Assembly (NCBI GenBank): GCA_013398175.1 | Contig: VZRZ01001077.1 | Location: 193,881-257,880, forward strand | Direction: 5' to 3' | Source: Climacteris rufus | Taxonomy: Eukaryota > Chordata > Aves > Passeriformes > Climacteridae | DNA: 64,000 nt | Notes under the pieces: model-generated | What the model was told of the DNA's origin: nothing | The model's database searches: none | Seen by the model: only the letters and a program-made list of their open reading frames with translations | Part shown: positions 22,547 through 37,279 of the stretch, one piece after another | Layout of the letters: each line of letters opens with the position of its first letter | Position numbering within the stretch: position 1 is the first letter of the stretch | Program-made: the position numbers and the translations under genes

Positions 22547-25357
22547 GGGCATCTGGAGGCAAAACCACAGCAGGAACTGACACTCCCGATGGCTTTTCTA
22601 ACTCTCTGTGCATGTCACAGGCAGGAGCCTGGGCTTTTGCTCCAGGGCAGGGTGCTGCCATGCCTGTGGCAGGTAAGCAGAGACCCTTCATGCCCAAGGC
22701 ATCTCTTGCCCAGCTGCAGGCAGATGTTGGGACCTCAGCTGTGTCACCCCGCTCTCCCTTCTCTTACCCCAAGGTACAGATCATCTCTCACCCAGTGCTC
22801 GGTGATCTTTCCATGGGGAACAGGTGTGTAAATGGTGATTTTCTAACCTGTGGCTGAGGGAGGTGCTGGGACATGTGCTCAGTGCCAGGTGACACCACAG
22901 GGCTGTGGCTGCTGTCCTGCCCACGGCCTTGGCACGGCAGCGATTCACTCCGGCCGAGGGGTGGTTAAACACAGAGAGCAGTGTGTGGACACCTAGAAGA
23001 TCCCAATAAATGATATATTCACCTTCTTTCTGTGACACAGAAATAAAATCAAGAGTTGTTATTTCATTTGTTAAGGTACATGTATTTCCCTACTAAACAA
23101 AATTCCATGTAGCACTACAGAGGAGATAATACATCACACATTTTCCAGCTCTCCTATTTGTTTGTGGATTTCCTTGGTCCCCTGTTAGCAACCTCAGGGT
23201 TGGTTAAATGGTCTATTTCTGCCTGTTCTGTCACAGCCAAGTACTTTTGTGGCCTCTCAAGTGAACACCCTGCACTCTCCAGGCCATTGTCCTTTCTTGC
23301 TGTTACACAGCACAAGCCCAGAATATTTAAAACATGTTTTGTATCACATCAGGCTGTTCTAGAAAGAGCTCTTCACCAATTGTAAAGTAATTATGGAGGA
23401 CAAGTTTCACTCCATCCCAAAATAGCCTGGCATCAAATTCTCAGCTGAAATAAACTGCTGTCTTGCCTTTGCCTTGGGCACAAACTGACCAGGATGGAGA
23501 AGCAGCAGGTCTGATCCCAACTGTGAGCTCTGAATGTGGCAGAAGAGCTCAGTCATAAAATTGATGCTGACTTAGACTAACTTATTTCATTTTATTTCAT
23601 TTAATTTTGTGTTAAGTTCTTTCATCTTATTTTATTGTTTTTATTTTATTTTAGAAACTGCTGTGAAGGCTAAGATTAGTGGGGCCTCTCAGAATATTCA
23701 GGTCAAAGTAGTTAATTATTTAAACCAAAGACAGAGCTTTCTTCTGAGCCCTTTTAGGTTAGTGGTGAAAAATACCTCTAGCTGAAGGCTGGGAAAGCAG
23801 GAGATGAAGATACATGATTTAGTGCTGCAGATGTTCTGGGCAAGGATGGCCTGTTCCTTTGTGCCTGCACAGCACCAGGCATGGACCACCTTTATGGGGC
23901 AATATGAGTAAATACTAATTGGAAAACCAGAGTATTCCTTGTTCAAGCAGCACAACTCTAGCAGGAGAAGACTGGCAGATAGATTAGCCCACTCTTCTTG
24001 TTCGGATTTGAGCCCTGTTTAGGTAGTGAGGGCTTCTGCCTACAGATCTTGATTTCTATTCTGAGAAATTCTGCTTTTCTGATACATCTCCTTATACAAG
24101 TTCTCCTTGATAGCCCACAGTATCGTCAGTGGAATCAGGTAGCTGGTGGATGCTGTAAATACAGGGATGGACCTGCAGTTGCTGCCCTTTAGGCATAACT
24201 TTTTGAAGTTTCAGTGTTTATTTGATTCGGGGACTCTGTTGTAGGTCAGGATGCTGCTGGCTGAGAGCTGTGTGTCCTCACAGCTGTACCCAGCACTGGA
24301 ACAGGCACTGAGTGAACCACACTCCAGTTCCACTGTGCCCAGCCAGCTCATGGGGCTGGATGCCATGGGCTTGGGGTGCTCTGCTTCATGGGTCAGCTCC
24401 TATGACTTGCTGAGCCCTCTCCTACAAGTCCTGTTCCTCTAATATATGTTCAGCAGAGCTTGTTTCATGTCAATTCAAAGGCAAATGTGTTCTGTGAACC
24501 TGTAAATCTGTATCACTTCCACTCAAAGCCTCTTGGAAATGCCTGTATGAAATATTATGCATTTTACAGCTCTGACCATGACAGATCCCACAAGGCCATT
24601 GCTTGATTTTGCAAAGCCCCAGTCTGTTGCCTGCACTTTACCCTCAGTGCAGCTCTTTTATGTTTATCCTTTATATGAAAATGAAACTTCTCACTCTTGA
24701 CTTTGGTAGCTTCCCATTGACCTGTTTTTTTCAAATTCTGCTTTTTCTTTTTCTCCTGCAATTTTCATCAGTAAGAATAAGCCTTTTGGATCAATCAGAG
24801 TGCTCAGGTTTTCTAGCAAAGGTATTTTTCCTGTTTTCTTTGGTGTCTCTCCATTTATTTCAATGGAAACAACATAATTTGACCAAGGCAGGGATGGTAT
24901 TCTCCACTTCTCTTTCCTCTGATGGACTTTTTAGAATTGGAGAAAGAAATAGTGTTACTTTAGAAACAATTTGTCCTGCCTATGGTGTTGTGTGCTTTGG
25001 CTTTCAGTTCTTCCTTTCAGGATTTCAACGACCCCTTCTATGGGGGAAACCCCACACTTAGGCAAATTAGTTGAATGTTGTGTGAGTCCAGTTTCCAGGA
25101 TAAAAAACCCCTGCTGATTATTGCATGCCTCCCTTTGAGGCACCACTGGTATGTCTGTGTGCCCAGTGTCCCATCTGCAGGGTACCTGGGCTGTGGGACA
25201 TGGCTCAGCAGTCGGCACTGAGCAGCCAACGCTGGAGCAGCCCCATCTGTCCTGACCAGGCTCCTGCTGGGGAATGGCAGAGACAAAGAGAACTGGAAGC
25301 TGAAGGGATGTGAATGAGGAAGGCCCAGCAGGTAAGTCTGCAGCATCGAAGATAAGG

Positions 25358-25560
25358 AATCACAGAATCACAGAATGCTTTGGTTTGGAAGGAACCTTAA
25401 AGATCATCCAGTTCCATCCACTGCCATGGTCAGGGACACCTTCCACTATTCCAGATTGCTCCAAACTCCATCCAGCCTGGCCTTGGACATTTCCAGGGAT
25501 GGGGCAGCAACAGCTTCTCTGGGCAACCTGTGCCAGGGCCTCCCCACCCTCAGAGTAAGG
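25358..25560 (-). mobile_element. CR1 LINE 3' fragment, antisense
   Basis: Starts AATCACAGAATCACAGAATG (the inverted tail) and runs through CTTTGGTTTGGAAGGAACCT, GGGATGGGGCAGCAACAGCT and GGCAACCTGTGCCAGGGCCT. About 200 bases, 5'-truncated in its own sense, no coding capacity. Confidence 0.92.
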
Positions 25561-28500
25561 AGGGATTAAGGAGGATATGGAAGGAGGGTGATAAGGACTT
25601 GGAAAATGCAAGTATAGGTCAGTAAACATCCCTGGGACTGCAACTATCATGTTCTGTATGGGGTGAAGTACCGAGCAAAGGGAAGGGAAACACTCCCCGC
25701 TTTCCACTGCTCAGCACGTGAGGAGACCAAGGGGTCTCTGGAGAAAAGGCTTCCAAATTAGCATGGTTCTAGTAATGACTAAGAATGTTATAGTGCATGC
25801 TGGGTTGCTAATGAGCTGCCTCATCTGCTCCTGTAATTTTGAGGAACCATAGCAGTTCAAGGAGAAAGGAGTGCTGGGACAAGGGGCTTACAGAGAAAAC
25901 TGTGGGATTGAAGGATGGAGGTCAACCATTGGCATCAATAGTTAAATTTAATATTTAATATTGGCATCAATAGTTAAAAAGGCTTTGAGTTGGTGATAGA
26001 GCAAGAAGACCAGCACAGGTAGTAGCTGTGTCTCCTGCTGTTTCTGAAGAAGGACTAGACAGGGATGAGGATGAAGACATCTCAACAAATCATGTAAAAA
26101 GAAAGGAACCTCCATGAAAAAGGTGCAGAGAAAGCAGCATCAGCAAGGGCAGCTGCAGCTGGTGGTGGGCAAGGAGAGGCAGAGGGGAACAGGACCTCTT
26201 CAAAGTAAATCCAAGAGACTTTATATCTTTCACTGTGGTCCGGGAATTCTTCCTGGATAATAGTCCTCCAACTTTCTAAATGTTTTTTCAATTTTCATTA
26301 TATTTTAATATCAAACCAAGTAACCAGTGAACAGCATCAGGTTACTTAAAGTCAAGCACATGAATGCTGTGAATGACAAAGCAAAGTGCAAGACTAGGAG
26401 AATGACAGCATATGACTGTTACAAAATTTTGGGATGTCAGGATTATCACATGTGATGGCTGGGTAAAACACCAAGTATGGTTTCTATTAATTTAGTTAAA
26501 GCCATCTGTTTTTTCCACATAATCCCTGAAAATCTTTTCTCTCAGTGCCAGAGCTGACCCTTGTTGACTAAGATAGCTTTCAGTGAATAGGTTTGTACCC
26601 AAAAAAAGCCCACTCCTTTTCCTTCAGTGAAGAAAATAACATGAATCATGTTCTTTCAATGTTAAATGTTTTTTTTTATTTCTATGAGCAGAAAGACAGT
26701 GCTTCTCAGTAGTACTACAGTTGACTAAAACAGCTGGCTACTCAGCAGGTCAAAGGATACCTGTGATTAGCCTTTAATCAAACAAGGGAATACAGCTCTA
26801 GTACCACCCTGTCATGAAATAATGAGGGTATTTCCTAGCATAGAAAATGCTTCTCAATACCATTAGGGGCAACAGAAAAGTGCATGTGATGCTAAGGATT
26901 TGTCCTCAAGTTCTGAGATCTGCATCTTGCTGTAGCAAAACCTCATCTCCTGAATGCCTAATAATGCAAAGCTTTTTCCAGAAAAAAAAATGCATAATAC
27001 ATGAAGAATTACAGAATTGATTAATAGAATGACAGAATGATGATAGGAGAATGATAATTGGAACTTCTCAGATTTAATGGCCATGCAAAGATCTTGCATT
27101 AGATCCACATGATATGAATGATTTAGATGACAGTGTCTATGCTATAAACTGAAGGCAAGGCCAGACATCCCTGATATCGACAGGACTGCAAGTCCAGAGT
27201 GCCTGAGTTCGTGACTGGACTTTGATCATCCACAGGAAGGAAAAGGCAATCTGCATAACTGAGAGATGCAAATGTATTGCCACTATTAGAAAAGGAAGTG
27301 CAGATAGCTGGGAAATACCTTTACTTACTTTGTAAGCCTGAATTTTGAATGAACTGTCACCAGAATCATGGAGTAAATCAGGCTATCCTGACCTGATTTT
27401 GATCTAATACATGATTTTATATTAACAAACAACATGTTTGTACTAGTGGGAATTATTGCCCATGTTCACTGATGTTTCAGGGCTTCAGAATAGGCTCCAG
27501 TGACTGATTCTCTGAGAGATCAGAATTACCAATATGCTGCCACCAACAACTAAAGCAGGTGCACAGAGGAAAGAACTAAAATTCCCAGGAGAAGAACTAG
27601 CAGGGAAAAAAATCTAGTTTTCTGATTTCCACTTATAGCCTAAAATAGCCTGTCTGCTACACCTGTTCTTTGGAAAAACAGTGATGATGTAGACTATGGT
27701 GGTATTTACTGCAGTGTTGCAGCACACTCTGTGCACTCATGGGGTACTCTGAGTCGCAGATTCTGCTTGGCAGAAACTCAGTGGACTTAATCACATGTAG
27801 GAAATTAAACAAGAAAAAAGCTGGTGGACTTAGGAGGACCTGCAGCAGCTGAACGTTTCCTTACCCTTTCTAGGCAAACTTTCCCAAATTGCAGGAAATG
27901 GGGAGGGTAAAGGCAAAGGGCAGTGGCAGGTTTTGTATCCAGGATAAAACAACTTACATATGTGTCAGCAGTTCATAGACTGAAGCAGGCTGAGAAATCT
28001 GTCTATATTCTTATAATAGTCAGAATTAAAGCTCTTCTGCAGTGAAATTGTTTTAAGTTGGTCCACCAACACATCAGCTGGGCTCTGCAAGTCCTTTGCA
28101 GGCAATGAGCTACTGTGTGCCCCAGCTCCTGTCCCAAGTAGGCAGGTGCTGCAAAAAGGGCTCCTAAACCACCAGTGGGGGTAGGATGTTCATCAGCTGT
28201 GGGCTGGCATTGCCATCCACAGATATTACAAGCAGTCTTGGATCTAATGTGGATTTGCAGCATGGGAAGAAAGGTGTAAGAGGCAGGAACTCAAGGTGGT
28301 TTTGGCACAGCTCAGCTGGATGCATCAGATGTCCTCATCTTGTATTCTTATGGGCTGGTGAAATGGCTCCTGAGCATCACGCTCTGCAGCACATCCTTCC
28401 ATGGTTGAGGAGGTGGCCTAGAACATCCTTGCAGAAATACACCTTTTTCCATTGTTGACTTTGGTGACATGGAAGTCTATCAGTCCCAGTATCTTTCTCT

Positions 28501-31500
28501 CTAAAACCACAGAAATAGTCCAATTAATCTCTGGTCAATTGTTCATGTTAAGTGATAACAAGCTAACTCAAGCTCAGTGTAACGAAGCCCAGAACTTATG
28601 GCAATTAGCATTTGTGGGAAGGAACACATCACTGCTTTAAATGAAAACTATTCTGCCATTAGCTCAAAGTAGCATGTAAAAGCTTTCACTATGACTAAGA
28701 TCTGCAGTAATGCTGGAGATCATTCAGCCAAAGATTGTGCTGTAATGCCTATTTATGGCTTTAGCATTTTAAGGTTTTTGTGAAGTAAAGCAGTGGGGAT
28801 GAAGCGGACTCCCTCGCATCTGCTATGCTTTGGAAAGAGAGCATGTGCCTGCTCAGGAATTAAATTAGGAATTACATATTGAATCAAGAATACATGTGTA
28901 AGGAGTTAAGAAGATCTGAATGCTAAACTCTCATCCACCACTCCACAGATATAAACAGAGCATGCTACAGTCACTCTGTTTTGAGAAGAAGACAACTCTG
29001 CTGGCATCCCACTGCAGCATCCTGGAGCCTGTCACCCAGAGGGTGGCTGGCTTCCTCCCAGGAGTGGGGAAGGAGAGACAAAAGGTGGTCTTAGGTGAGA
29101 GATGTTCCAAATGTGCTTTGTATTCTTCCAAGAGGGAAGTAAATGAATGATTGTTTAATTACTACGGACCAAAAGATGGGCTGGTGGAGGTGCAGCTTAC
29201 ACAAGTCTCCACAACTCAAAGATGAACCAAGTTTAGACCCATTATGTGCCTTTTTTGGAAAGATGCAAAGAGGATTGTGATGGCAATATCCTTCCTCAGG
29301 CATATTTTGTTTGCTTTTTCTGGCAAGAGAGATCTTTCCTAATAAATAACTGCTTTTTCTTATGAGCTATAGCCATTGTCAGTGTCCAGAAGATACAAAA
29401 TAGATCCTATGTGCCCAAAACAGCTCACAGACATCAACTATCATTTTGTTTTCCTTACTGGGTAAGAGAAGGAAGATGGCTTTTAAATTAAATGTTGAAC
29501 CCCTTCCAGAATTGCAATATAAGATACCAAATCAATCATTCTTTACACAGTTACCTCCTACTCCATGAGCTCCTACTACCACAAAAATTGGTTGTTGCCA
29601 ACTGAACTGAGTGAATAATTTGCGGTTTCATATTTGTTATAGGAATTTTTCCTTTTTCTCTTTTCATTATTTGTCCACAAGCAGATTGATTTTCTTTAAC
29701 ATTTTTTTCCAAACACATGCTGTAACTGCTCTGCAAGCAACTCTTGCTGTAAACCATTTGTGAGCAATTTGTTGTGAGAAGTCTTCAAACATTTGTCCCA
29801 AATCCATTCATTGTATGTATGAACTTGCACCACGTGTCTCTCTCTGTAAACAAAACACCAAAAGAGTCAGTTTTGAGTATTCTCCCTGGGAACAATTGAA
29901 ATGATGCACAGTTCCACCATTTAAAAATTACTTCATTCCTAGAAATAATGGCAGGATTCTCCTGGTTATTGTTACACTTGAACAAAAAACAAGGCTGTAT
30001 CAACACCTGAGCTGAAGAGTCTGACCTTGACCATGCTGGAGTCAATGCAAAGTCTTCTGCATTTTTCAGATGGAGGAAACTGCCTTTTTCAGACTGTAAA
30101 ATATTGTCTTTTATTATAAAAGTTTAAAAGAATGATTGCACGTTTCAGTGGGATCTGGGTTTCATACCTTGTGTCCTCTTACAAAGAAAAGCATTGGAGT
30201 GACTCTGACAATATGGAAAAGGAGGTAAAAGTCAACTCAGACACTGAGTGCCCTCATAAGCCAGAGCTAATGAGCTTTAGAATTTCAAATCCAGGTTTTG
30301 CAGTTGGCCAGAATTGTTTGCTTTGAAGGAGTCTGTAAAATACAGGCTTGGCTCTGGTTAGTGTGCCAGGGAAATGCTTTGCAGGTATTCCAGCTACTGT
30401 AAAGGGCTGCTGCAGCTGCCACCCCAGCACTTTGTGATGTTAAGTAGGAAAAACAGGAATGAAAATGTAGTGAAATTCATGGATGATGATGTTTGTGATT
30501 GTAAATGGGACATGGATGGGCACCTCTTCCCTTGTCCCTTACTGTCCACTATGAAAAGGAAGACCTTGAAGAACAGTTAAAAATAAAAAAAATCTACATA
30601 GAAATACTGAGGACTGCCAGTGAGAAACCAATTAACAGTTTTTCAAATATTACTTTTGAAATAGGAAGTTTTATATTTGGTCTCTAACCTCTTCTGAAAT
30701 TATTTTTAAATCTGTTAGTGGAGAAAAGACTTAGTGCACTGTGTTCATGTCCTTAGCCAGTACCATCTGAGATGGACTGAAATGTTAACACTCAGCACTC
30801 ATCAGCAACTCCTAAGATAATGTCGTTTGTGGCAGATATAAGTTGTTGATATTAACCATCAAAGTTCCCTGAACCCAAGGCTCAAACAATCAGTTTTAGG
30901 CTGGTCCACCAACCCAGGTGCCAGATCCAGCCCAGCCACAGGGATGGGGAAGTCCATGGGAGCTGCCACAGGAGCCACATCCACCTTCCCAACATCAGCA
31001 CAACCAATACAAACCACAGAGCGCTCGCTGTAGCACAGAGTGAAATCACCATGAGACATTCAAATGAGATCACTGTGTTGTGTTGATTTGCATCTGATTT
31101 TGCTGATGTAGTTGTACACTGCCAACACAGTAACTGGACATGAATACAGTGCAGCTCGGTGCCCTGTCCTGTCACACTGCTGTGCTTCAGAGGAGCAGTT
31201 GTTAGCACTTTCCTCATAAAGCAAGTCCCTTGAGACAGGAAAATTGTTACAAAGCTGAACAACAATAATTTACACTTAGAAAAGTTCTCTATTTTTTCTT
31301 CCACCTGGAGTGGAACAGGGAGCTCTTACGTGGTTCTCTTATATGCTGAAGTGAAATTTTACTCTTTGGCAACAGCAAATAAATCCATGTTTCTTCTGTT
31401 GAGTCACTTAACTAGTGTGGTGCTGTATCCACGCTCTAGAAAGGCCTGTGCATTCTCCTTGGAGCAGGCAACACTGCATGCATGAGTTGAAAGGCTGATA

Positions 31501-34500
31501 CACTGCTTTGGAGCAGTGGCACAACAATTCCTGCACTAAGTGCAGGATGATGTATACAGTATTCCCCTTCCTGTTAAATGTGGATCTCAAACATAATAGT
31601 ATCTTTAAATTTAGTTTTACTTTTAGGTTATGCTGAATCACATAAAATGTGATCAACTCAGAGGCACAGAATATTTTTTTGCACTTTTCACCACTTGCTG
31701 GTGTTTTTTCCCAGTGCTTACCTGATGTAACTTCACATTTGGTACTGTGATACCAGTGGAGTTTTAGGGCAAAGCAATGGGGATGTGCTGGCATAAAACA
31801 AACTTAAAAAAATTAAAACTTTGTAAGAAGATAGAGTCTTTCCACGCATTTTCTGCAATTATTATAGAAACCTGCAATATTATACAAGAGGGGAAAGTTA
31901 CTGTACTAAAAAACCCCAAACTCTAGCCTGCCTGATTTTGAATCTGCATATTCAGGTTCACTTACATCACTGGAAGGGCAACAGTCCAAATTACAAATAA
32001 CTTGAGCTCCAGAAGCCAGGTTGTCACCCTGAGCAGCCCCAAACCGTGGTGCTGGTTTGAATTGCTGCTCTCTGTGTGGCTCCTGTGCTGCTGTGTACCT
32101 GTGGCTCGCCTCCACCTACCACAGAATGAAACATTTGTTCAACTCTGTTGCACCGTGCTCTGCTTTGCTGATGTGAAATAGCACAAAATGAGGTACACCA
32201 TGTACTCTTATTCTAGAGAGCAGGTATAATCTCTGTAATTACACCACAACTGCACAGCAAATACCATGTAAATACAGAGTAACTGCATGTTCCTGCAGCT
32301 TACTTGTTAATTATGCGTTGCTACTAACGAGTTCAAAGATAAATTATCATAGCAGTTGCAGGATTTAGGTGCTTGCTAAGATGGGTCATAATGGAATTCA
32401 TGCTATTAAAGGCTTGATTTTGTTGATTTTCCAGTGGAATGGGGAAGGGAACAGACTCACCTCACATGCCCAAAGGCTTAAGTGCTTATTTTGTTCTGGT
32501 CCAGCAGAGGCACACTACCATACAAAATAACATGACACAGTAGGAAATCTGAATGAATGAACAAAAAAAAATTTCATTAATAAATCACTTTTCAAATTCC
32601 ATTTAGTAATCCCCCTAAGCAAATGCTGTGTTTAAAATCACTGGTATTGCATGCAATAGAACTGATATGGGTTTTCTGGCCCAGTATTTAAACTTGTATG
32701 GACTAAAAACCAGAGGAAAATGTCATTTCACCAATGTTACTAGCAAAACATCAACTGCAGTGAGGGCAGGGCTCTACCCAGGCAGCTTGCCTGTAAATGA
32801 GCTCTTGAAATAGTGTATTTTTTATAACAGAAATAGATCAACAGGCAGGCCAAATAGATCAACATGGCAGGCACATAACCTGTGCTAGCTCTCCTCTGAG
32901 CTGCACCGCAGTATTTTGGACTACAACTTCTAACTTTTAATAGGTATTTTAATAGTATTCAATAAAATTAAATGAGCCTTTCTGTAAACACTGCTCTTCT
33001 CCAAAGTGAAGTTTCCCTTTAAATTATGACTCAACAATGGTTGTTTGGCCATTTATACTGACTTTTACAACCTGTATTGGATCACCTTGGGTTTTATTTG
33101 AATTTTTTTTTTCAATTTCATTATTTTCATATTGATTTTCTACCTGAAAGGTGATGTTGATGTTTATGATGCTTTTTTTCCTATGGAAGTTCTTGAGCTA
33201 TTTCTTCTAAAAAAATGCCCACCATCTATTGCAAAGGAAGATGTTGGTGTTTAGGGATTGCAGAATCAGGATGAGCAGAGACAAAACAGCCAACTGTTAT
33301 TTTCTGTTGCTTATAGAAAACTGAATACTGCATAAAAACCCACTGAAATTTTCAATACATAAATGCAGATGAAAACAGAAAACCCAGAGCAGGGAGGTGA
33401 CAGCTGGAGACAAAACAAAGAAACAGAGGCAAGTGAGAGGAGGTGAAAGCAAAGAGCCAGCAGTGTTGGTCGTGTGGCTGGCAACACCCTTGGCCCCTGT
33501 CCCAGTGTCTGTGCATGGGACAGGAAAACAAGCATCTACTCACAGTGTTTTGAGGAAATTTAGGAGAGATTTGTGGATTAAACAGCTTCTTGACTGCAAG
33601 GGAAATTTTGCAATTATTGCTTGTGGGAGGGACAAGTAATTTCTTAGTGAGAGACGGCTAGAGTAGGTGGGTCAAGGAGGGCACTGGGAAAGCAAAGAGC
33701 AGTAATTTATTTGAAGTGACAGAGAAGCAGGAAACAAAAGGAGGCTTAAGAGATTACTAAGGATACAAAGCCATAAATTAGATAAAATTATTTGACTTGA
33801 TCATTCTAAGGGCATTGATCGAGCCCAGAAAGCAGGAATGTTACAGATATGAACTATAAGATCGTCAGAGCCTGGTTCAAAGCTTTAGTTCTTAACCAGC
33901 GTAGAAAAGGACATATCTGAAATGCCATGTCTGTCAAGGAGAAGTAAGCATAGAGTTTAGATTCAGTTGGTCCAAGCTGACCCATAGTGTAACTTCTGAT
34001 GAAGCTGAGACAGTGGATAGGCATGACAAAAAAGCAGTGATCATACTGTTCATAGAAACTGGGAAATAAACTGATGGAACAAGCTTGGAAGACTCTAAAC
34101 CATCCTGTTTTAGGATACTGGCCTTGAAAGGATAACTACACCTTCATGGAGAAATGCCATGAGATTCTGATTTGGACAGAAGTCTGCCCAGGAATGGCAG
34201 GAAAATTAATGCTTGTGGTAGACATTCCTTTATGACCAAGTGGGGAGGAAGCAGAGAGAGCGAGAAGAGCTTACAGGGAGGCAGAAAAAGGATGAGGATG
34301 ATGTTTCAGTCTGTTTTGAAAGAGCAAATAGAAAGCACAGGGTGTGTCATAAAAAAATTCTCTATGCATTTCAGCAGGACAATAGCTGTCCATACTCGGG
34401 GCAGAGTTTGAAGTTAAAGATGAGAGGAAGGGAAGGGACAAGAACTGACTCAGAGAAGCCAAGCAGGAACCAGAATGGGATCAGATCATTGTAGCTGTGT

Positions 34501-36439
34501 ATTTTAATATCCAGTGTGCTCTTAATTGCAAGGGTAACACTGGCAAAAATTCTTGAAACAAAATATATTCTTACTGAAGATCCTTGGCTCTTTAGTGGGA
34601 AAATAACTTCAGATGCAGAATGATTGTTGGTTTAAATGGGTTTATGTTTATGTAACATACATCGACTTCAAATAAAAGGGAGGTTTGAGTCTCCAGCACT
34701 GAGAACAGGGCAGTCTAATTGAGGCTCCTTAGCACAGCTGCTGCAGCTGATGGGATCCTCTGAAGATGGAATCCTTGTTCATATGGAGGATGAAAAAAGA
34801 GAAAAAACATACCTTGTTTTCCTTCAGTCATTTCACTCCCTCCTCAATTGGTCCTGGAGCATCAAGAGCTGTTTGTAGGTTCTCTTAGAAAGCAGCCATC
34901 TGCCGAAGACAAAGCAAATGCAAATTATGTTTCTTCACTCCCAAGAACTGATCGTGTTCTTTCTGAAAACTGCAGTGAGATTCCTCCTTGTTTTCAGCAG
35001 TACCAGGCACAGGTAGACCAGGCCAGATGTAAGCTGAAATTCCCCTAAAGAAAAAGGGCTAAGAGTACTGAATGGGAGAGATACTCATTAATAACTATTT
35101 AGGAGAACATGGTTTTCTTGAAAGGCTAATTATCTTGAGAGCTACCCATTCAAAAAAAAGTCTAATCAATGGGAGAACAAATTAAAAATGAATCTCTCAT
35201 AAAACCAGACAGTGGCATTCTGCATTCAAGAGGACAGTCACCAATTAAAAGAAATGTCAACAACTCAAGTGGCAGGAACTTCAAAAGGGTTTTTTTTTTT
35301 TCCTTATTTTCATATGCATTCTTCATGAGCAACATCAAGAAGTGTAACATGCTAATAGCTTATAATACTCAGGATAAGATTCACTAATTTACTAACTGAA
35401 TAACTCAATGCATATCAAAGGAATGATTTTCTCATTTCATTCTTTTTTTTAGATCTAACACTAAGCTGGGTATTATAAAGTAGATAAAACTGCATAGATT
35501 ACAAGTCATCACTAAAATAGTTATTTTAGAATTAAGATTGCTTTTTTCTCTTGGATGTCTCTTTTGGGTTTAAGGAATCACATACCTTTAGCCCTTGTTA
35601 TAACTCAGATTTCAAACAAGAAATCAGGAAGGTATATTCGTGGACATGTGATGTTTGATAAAAAGAAGAATGTTTTGCAGAGACAGACTTGTTATGATGT
35701 TAAACTCTGAAAATGTTGAGCACTGCAGAGGGACAGTGCCACTCACCTCTCTCAGGTAAGCCAGGAACACCGTGGTTGGGAGGTGATCTGAGGTTCAGGT
35801 GATCTATATCGGGCCCTGAGCTGAAGCAGGGGTGGGGTGTGGATGACTGGTGTGCCACAGAACTTCCCTGGCTGTCCCGGCATGGAAGACTCTCCCTCCT
35901 GCTCCTGTGAATGGTTGGTGTGATGCCAATGAAGAATGAAAGATAAAAAATATTCCTTTTTTTTTAATTGCAGAAGAACAATGTATACTCCAAAATAATG
36001 GACTGGGTGTTGAACAACAGAATGATTTCTAGTTTAATGTGATTTTTAGAAGCCTGCTTATAGAACTCAATACAGTTTAAACAATGCTTTGCCTTTGCTA
36101 CTATTGCACACTATGTAGTCCACTACCTCTGCTCAAAGCCTTTAAGCACAGGTCCCCAGTTAAGGTACCAAACAGTGTCACTGTTCATGTCACAGTCAGA
36201 GAATTTACTCAGAAAGGCACCAGATGGAAAGAGCCATCAACGTCCCAACATCTGCCTGGTGGCTGGAGGGAAGCAGAGTTCTCCTGGGTCAGCACCAGAA
36301 CTGATGGTGGTTAGCATCTTCAGTGTCACCTGGATGGTGATATCGAATGAAGAAATAGACATGAAGATGACACTAAATGAGGGTCGTGTGTTGACATGAC
36401 ACATAGTAACTTTTGTGGAAGAATCTTCAGGAATTTGGG
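25561..36439. other. AT-rich intergenic DNA without visible CR1
   Basis: Nearly 11 kb in which I recognise no gene, no CR1 and no LTR. It has only small local duplications (25929-25978; 32826-32873) and low-complexity T or A runs. Open frames are short and unlike any family I know. It differs in composition from the GC-richer, CR1-bearing DNA to its left. Confidence 0.55.
25929..25978 (+). repeat. direct duplication of TTGGCATCAATAGTTAAA
   Basis: An 18-base word occurs identically at 25929-25946 and 25961-25978, separated by 14 AT-rich bases. It looks like a recent small tandem duplication of a 32-base unit. Confidence 0.85.
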
Positions 36440-37265
36440 ATGTGGCCAGCAGAAATCCCATCAAGTTTAACAAGATACACAAAGTCCACACCTTTTAACA
36501 CAGTGCCAGGTGCCAGAAGAGGCTGGAAATGGTTTGGCTGAGCAGTAGCTCTGAGGGAGAGGACCTGGAGGTGACAGTGTGAGCCAGTGGTGTGCTCAGG
36601 GAAATTGGGGAACACTACACACCACCTGCTGCCAAAGCAGGTTGAAGAAACTCATTATCCCTGTCTCCTCAAGCCAGTAGTATCACATCTGGAATACTGT
36701 TTCCAGCTTGGGCACCTGAGGTCAAGAGGACATGCAAAAATGGGAAGTGACGGTAGCAGAGGGCTATTGGGATGGACAGGGGCATGGAGCACATGCTCCA
36801 GGAGATGGAGGTGGCTGTGGCTGTTCAGCCTGGAGCAGAGGGGCCAAGGGGTGAATGAATAGCTGCTGGGACTGGAGCTGGAAAGAAGACAGGGCCAAAC
36901 TTTTTGTGGCAGTGACAGATGGTACAGTAACAGCCAATTGCCATAATGACCAATGGGGGCTTCAAGAGCGTTGGAGAGGGACTCTTTAGTGACAAGGGGG
37001 AATGGCTTCAAACTGAAGGAGAGTAGGTTTAGATAGGATATTGGGAAGAAATTCTTCCCTGTGAGAGTGGTGAGGGCCTGGCACAGGTTGCTCAGAGAAA
37101 TCTGTGGCTGGCCCATCCCTGGAAGTGCCCAAGGCCAGGTTGGACAGGGCTTGGAACAACCTGGTCTAGTGGAAGGTGTCCCTGCCCATGGCAGGGGATG
37201 GCACTTGATGAGTTTTAAGGTCCCTTCCAACCCAAACCATCATGTGATTTTATGAATCTGTGATT
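36440..37265 (+). mobile_element. CR1 LINE 3' fragment, long and degraded
   Basis: The longest CR1 copy seen, about 800 bases. It starts in the region resembling 'aacaaggccaagtgcaaggt', passes GAGGGAGAGGACCTGGAGGT, CTGGAATACTGTTTCCAGCT, GTTCAGCCTGGAGCAGAGGG and GACAAGGGGGAATGGCTTCA, and ends in the tail after CAACCCAAACCATCATGTGA. It has several indels and no intact frame. The gap in similarity around 36880-36950 may be a deletion or divergence. Confidence 0.85.
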
Positions 37266-37279
37266 GTAGCCTGGGAGGT

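Larger units (their letters stand above)
3976..25357. other. intergenic DNA, WNK2 downstream
   Basis: No recognisable protein gene. The stretch holds seven CR1 fragments (listed separately), simple repeats and a duplicated CACACAACAG motif near 22.5 kb. GC-rich patches (8.7-9.3 kb, 18.1-19.7 kb) open long but unconvincing frames on both strands. Two segments bounded by splice-like sites (7848-7938 and 9751-9990) are listed as candidates. Nothing else stands out. Confidence 0.6.
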
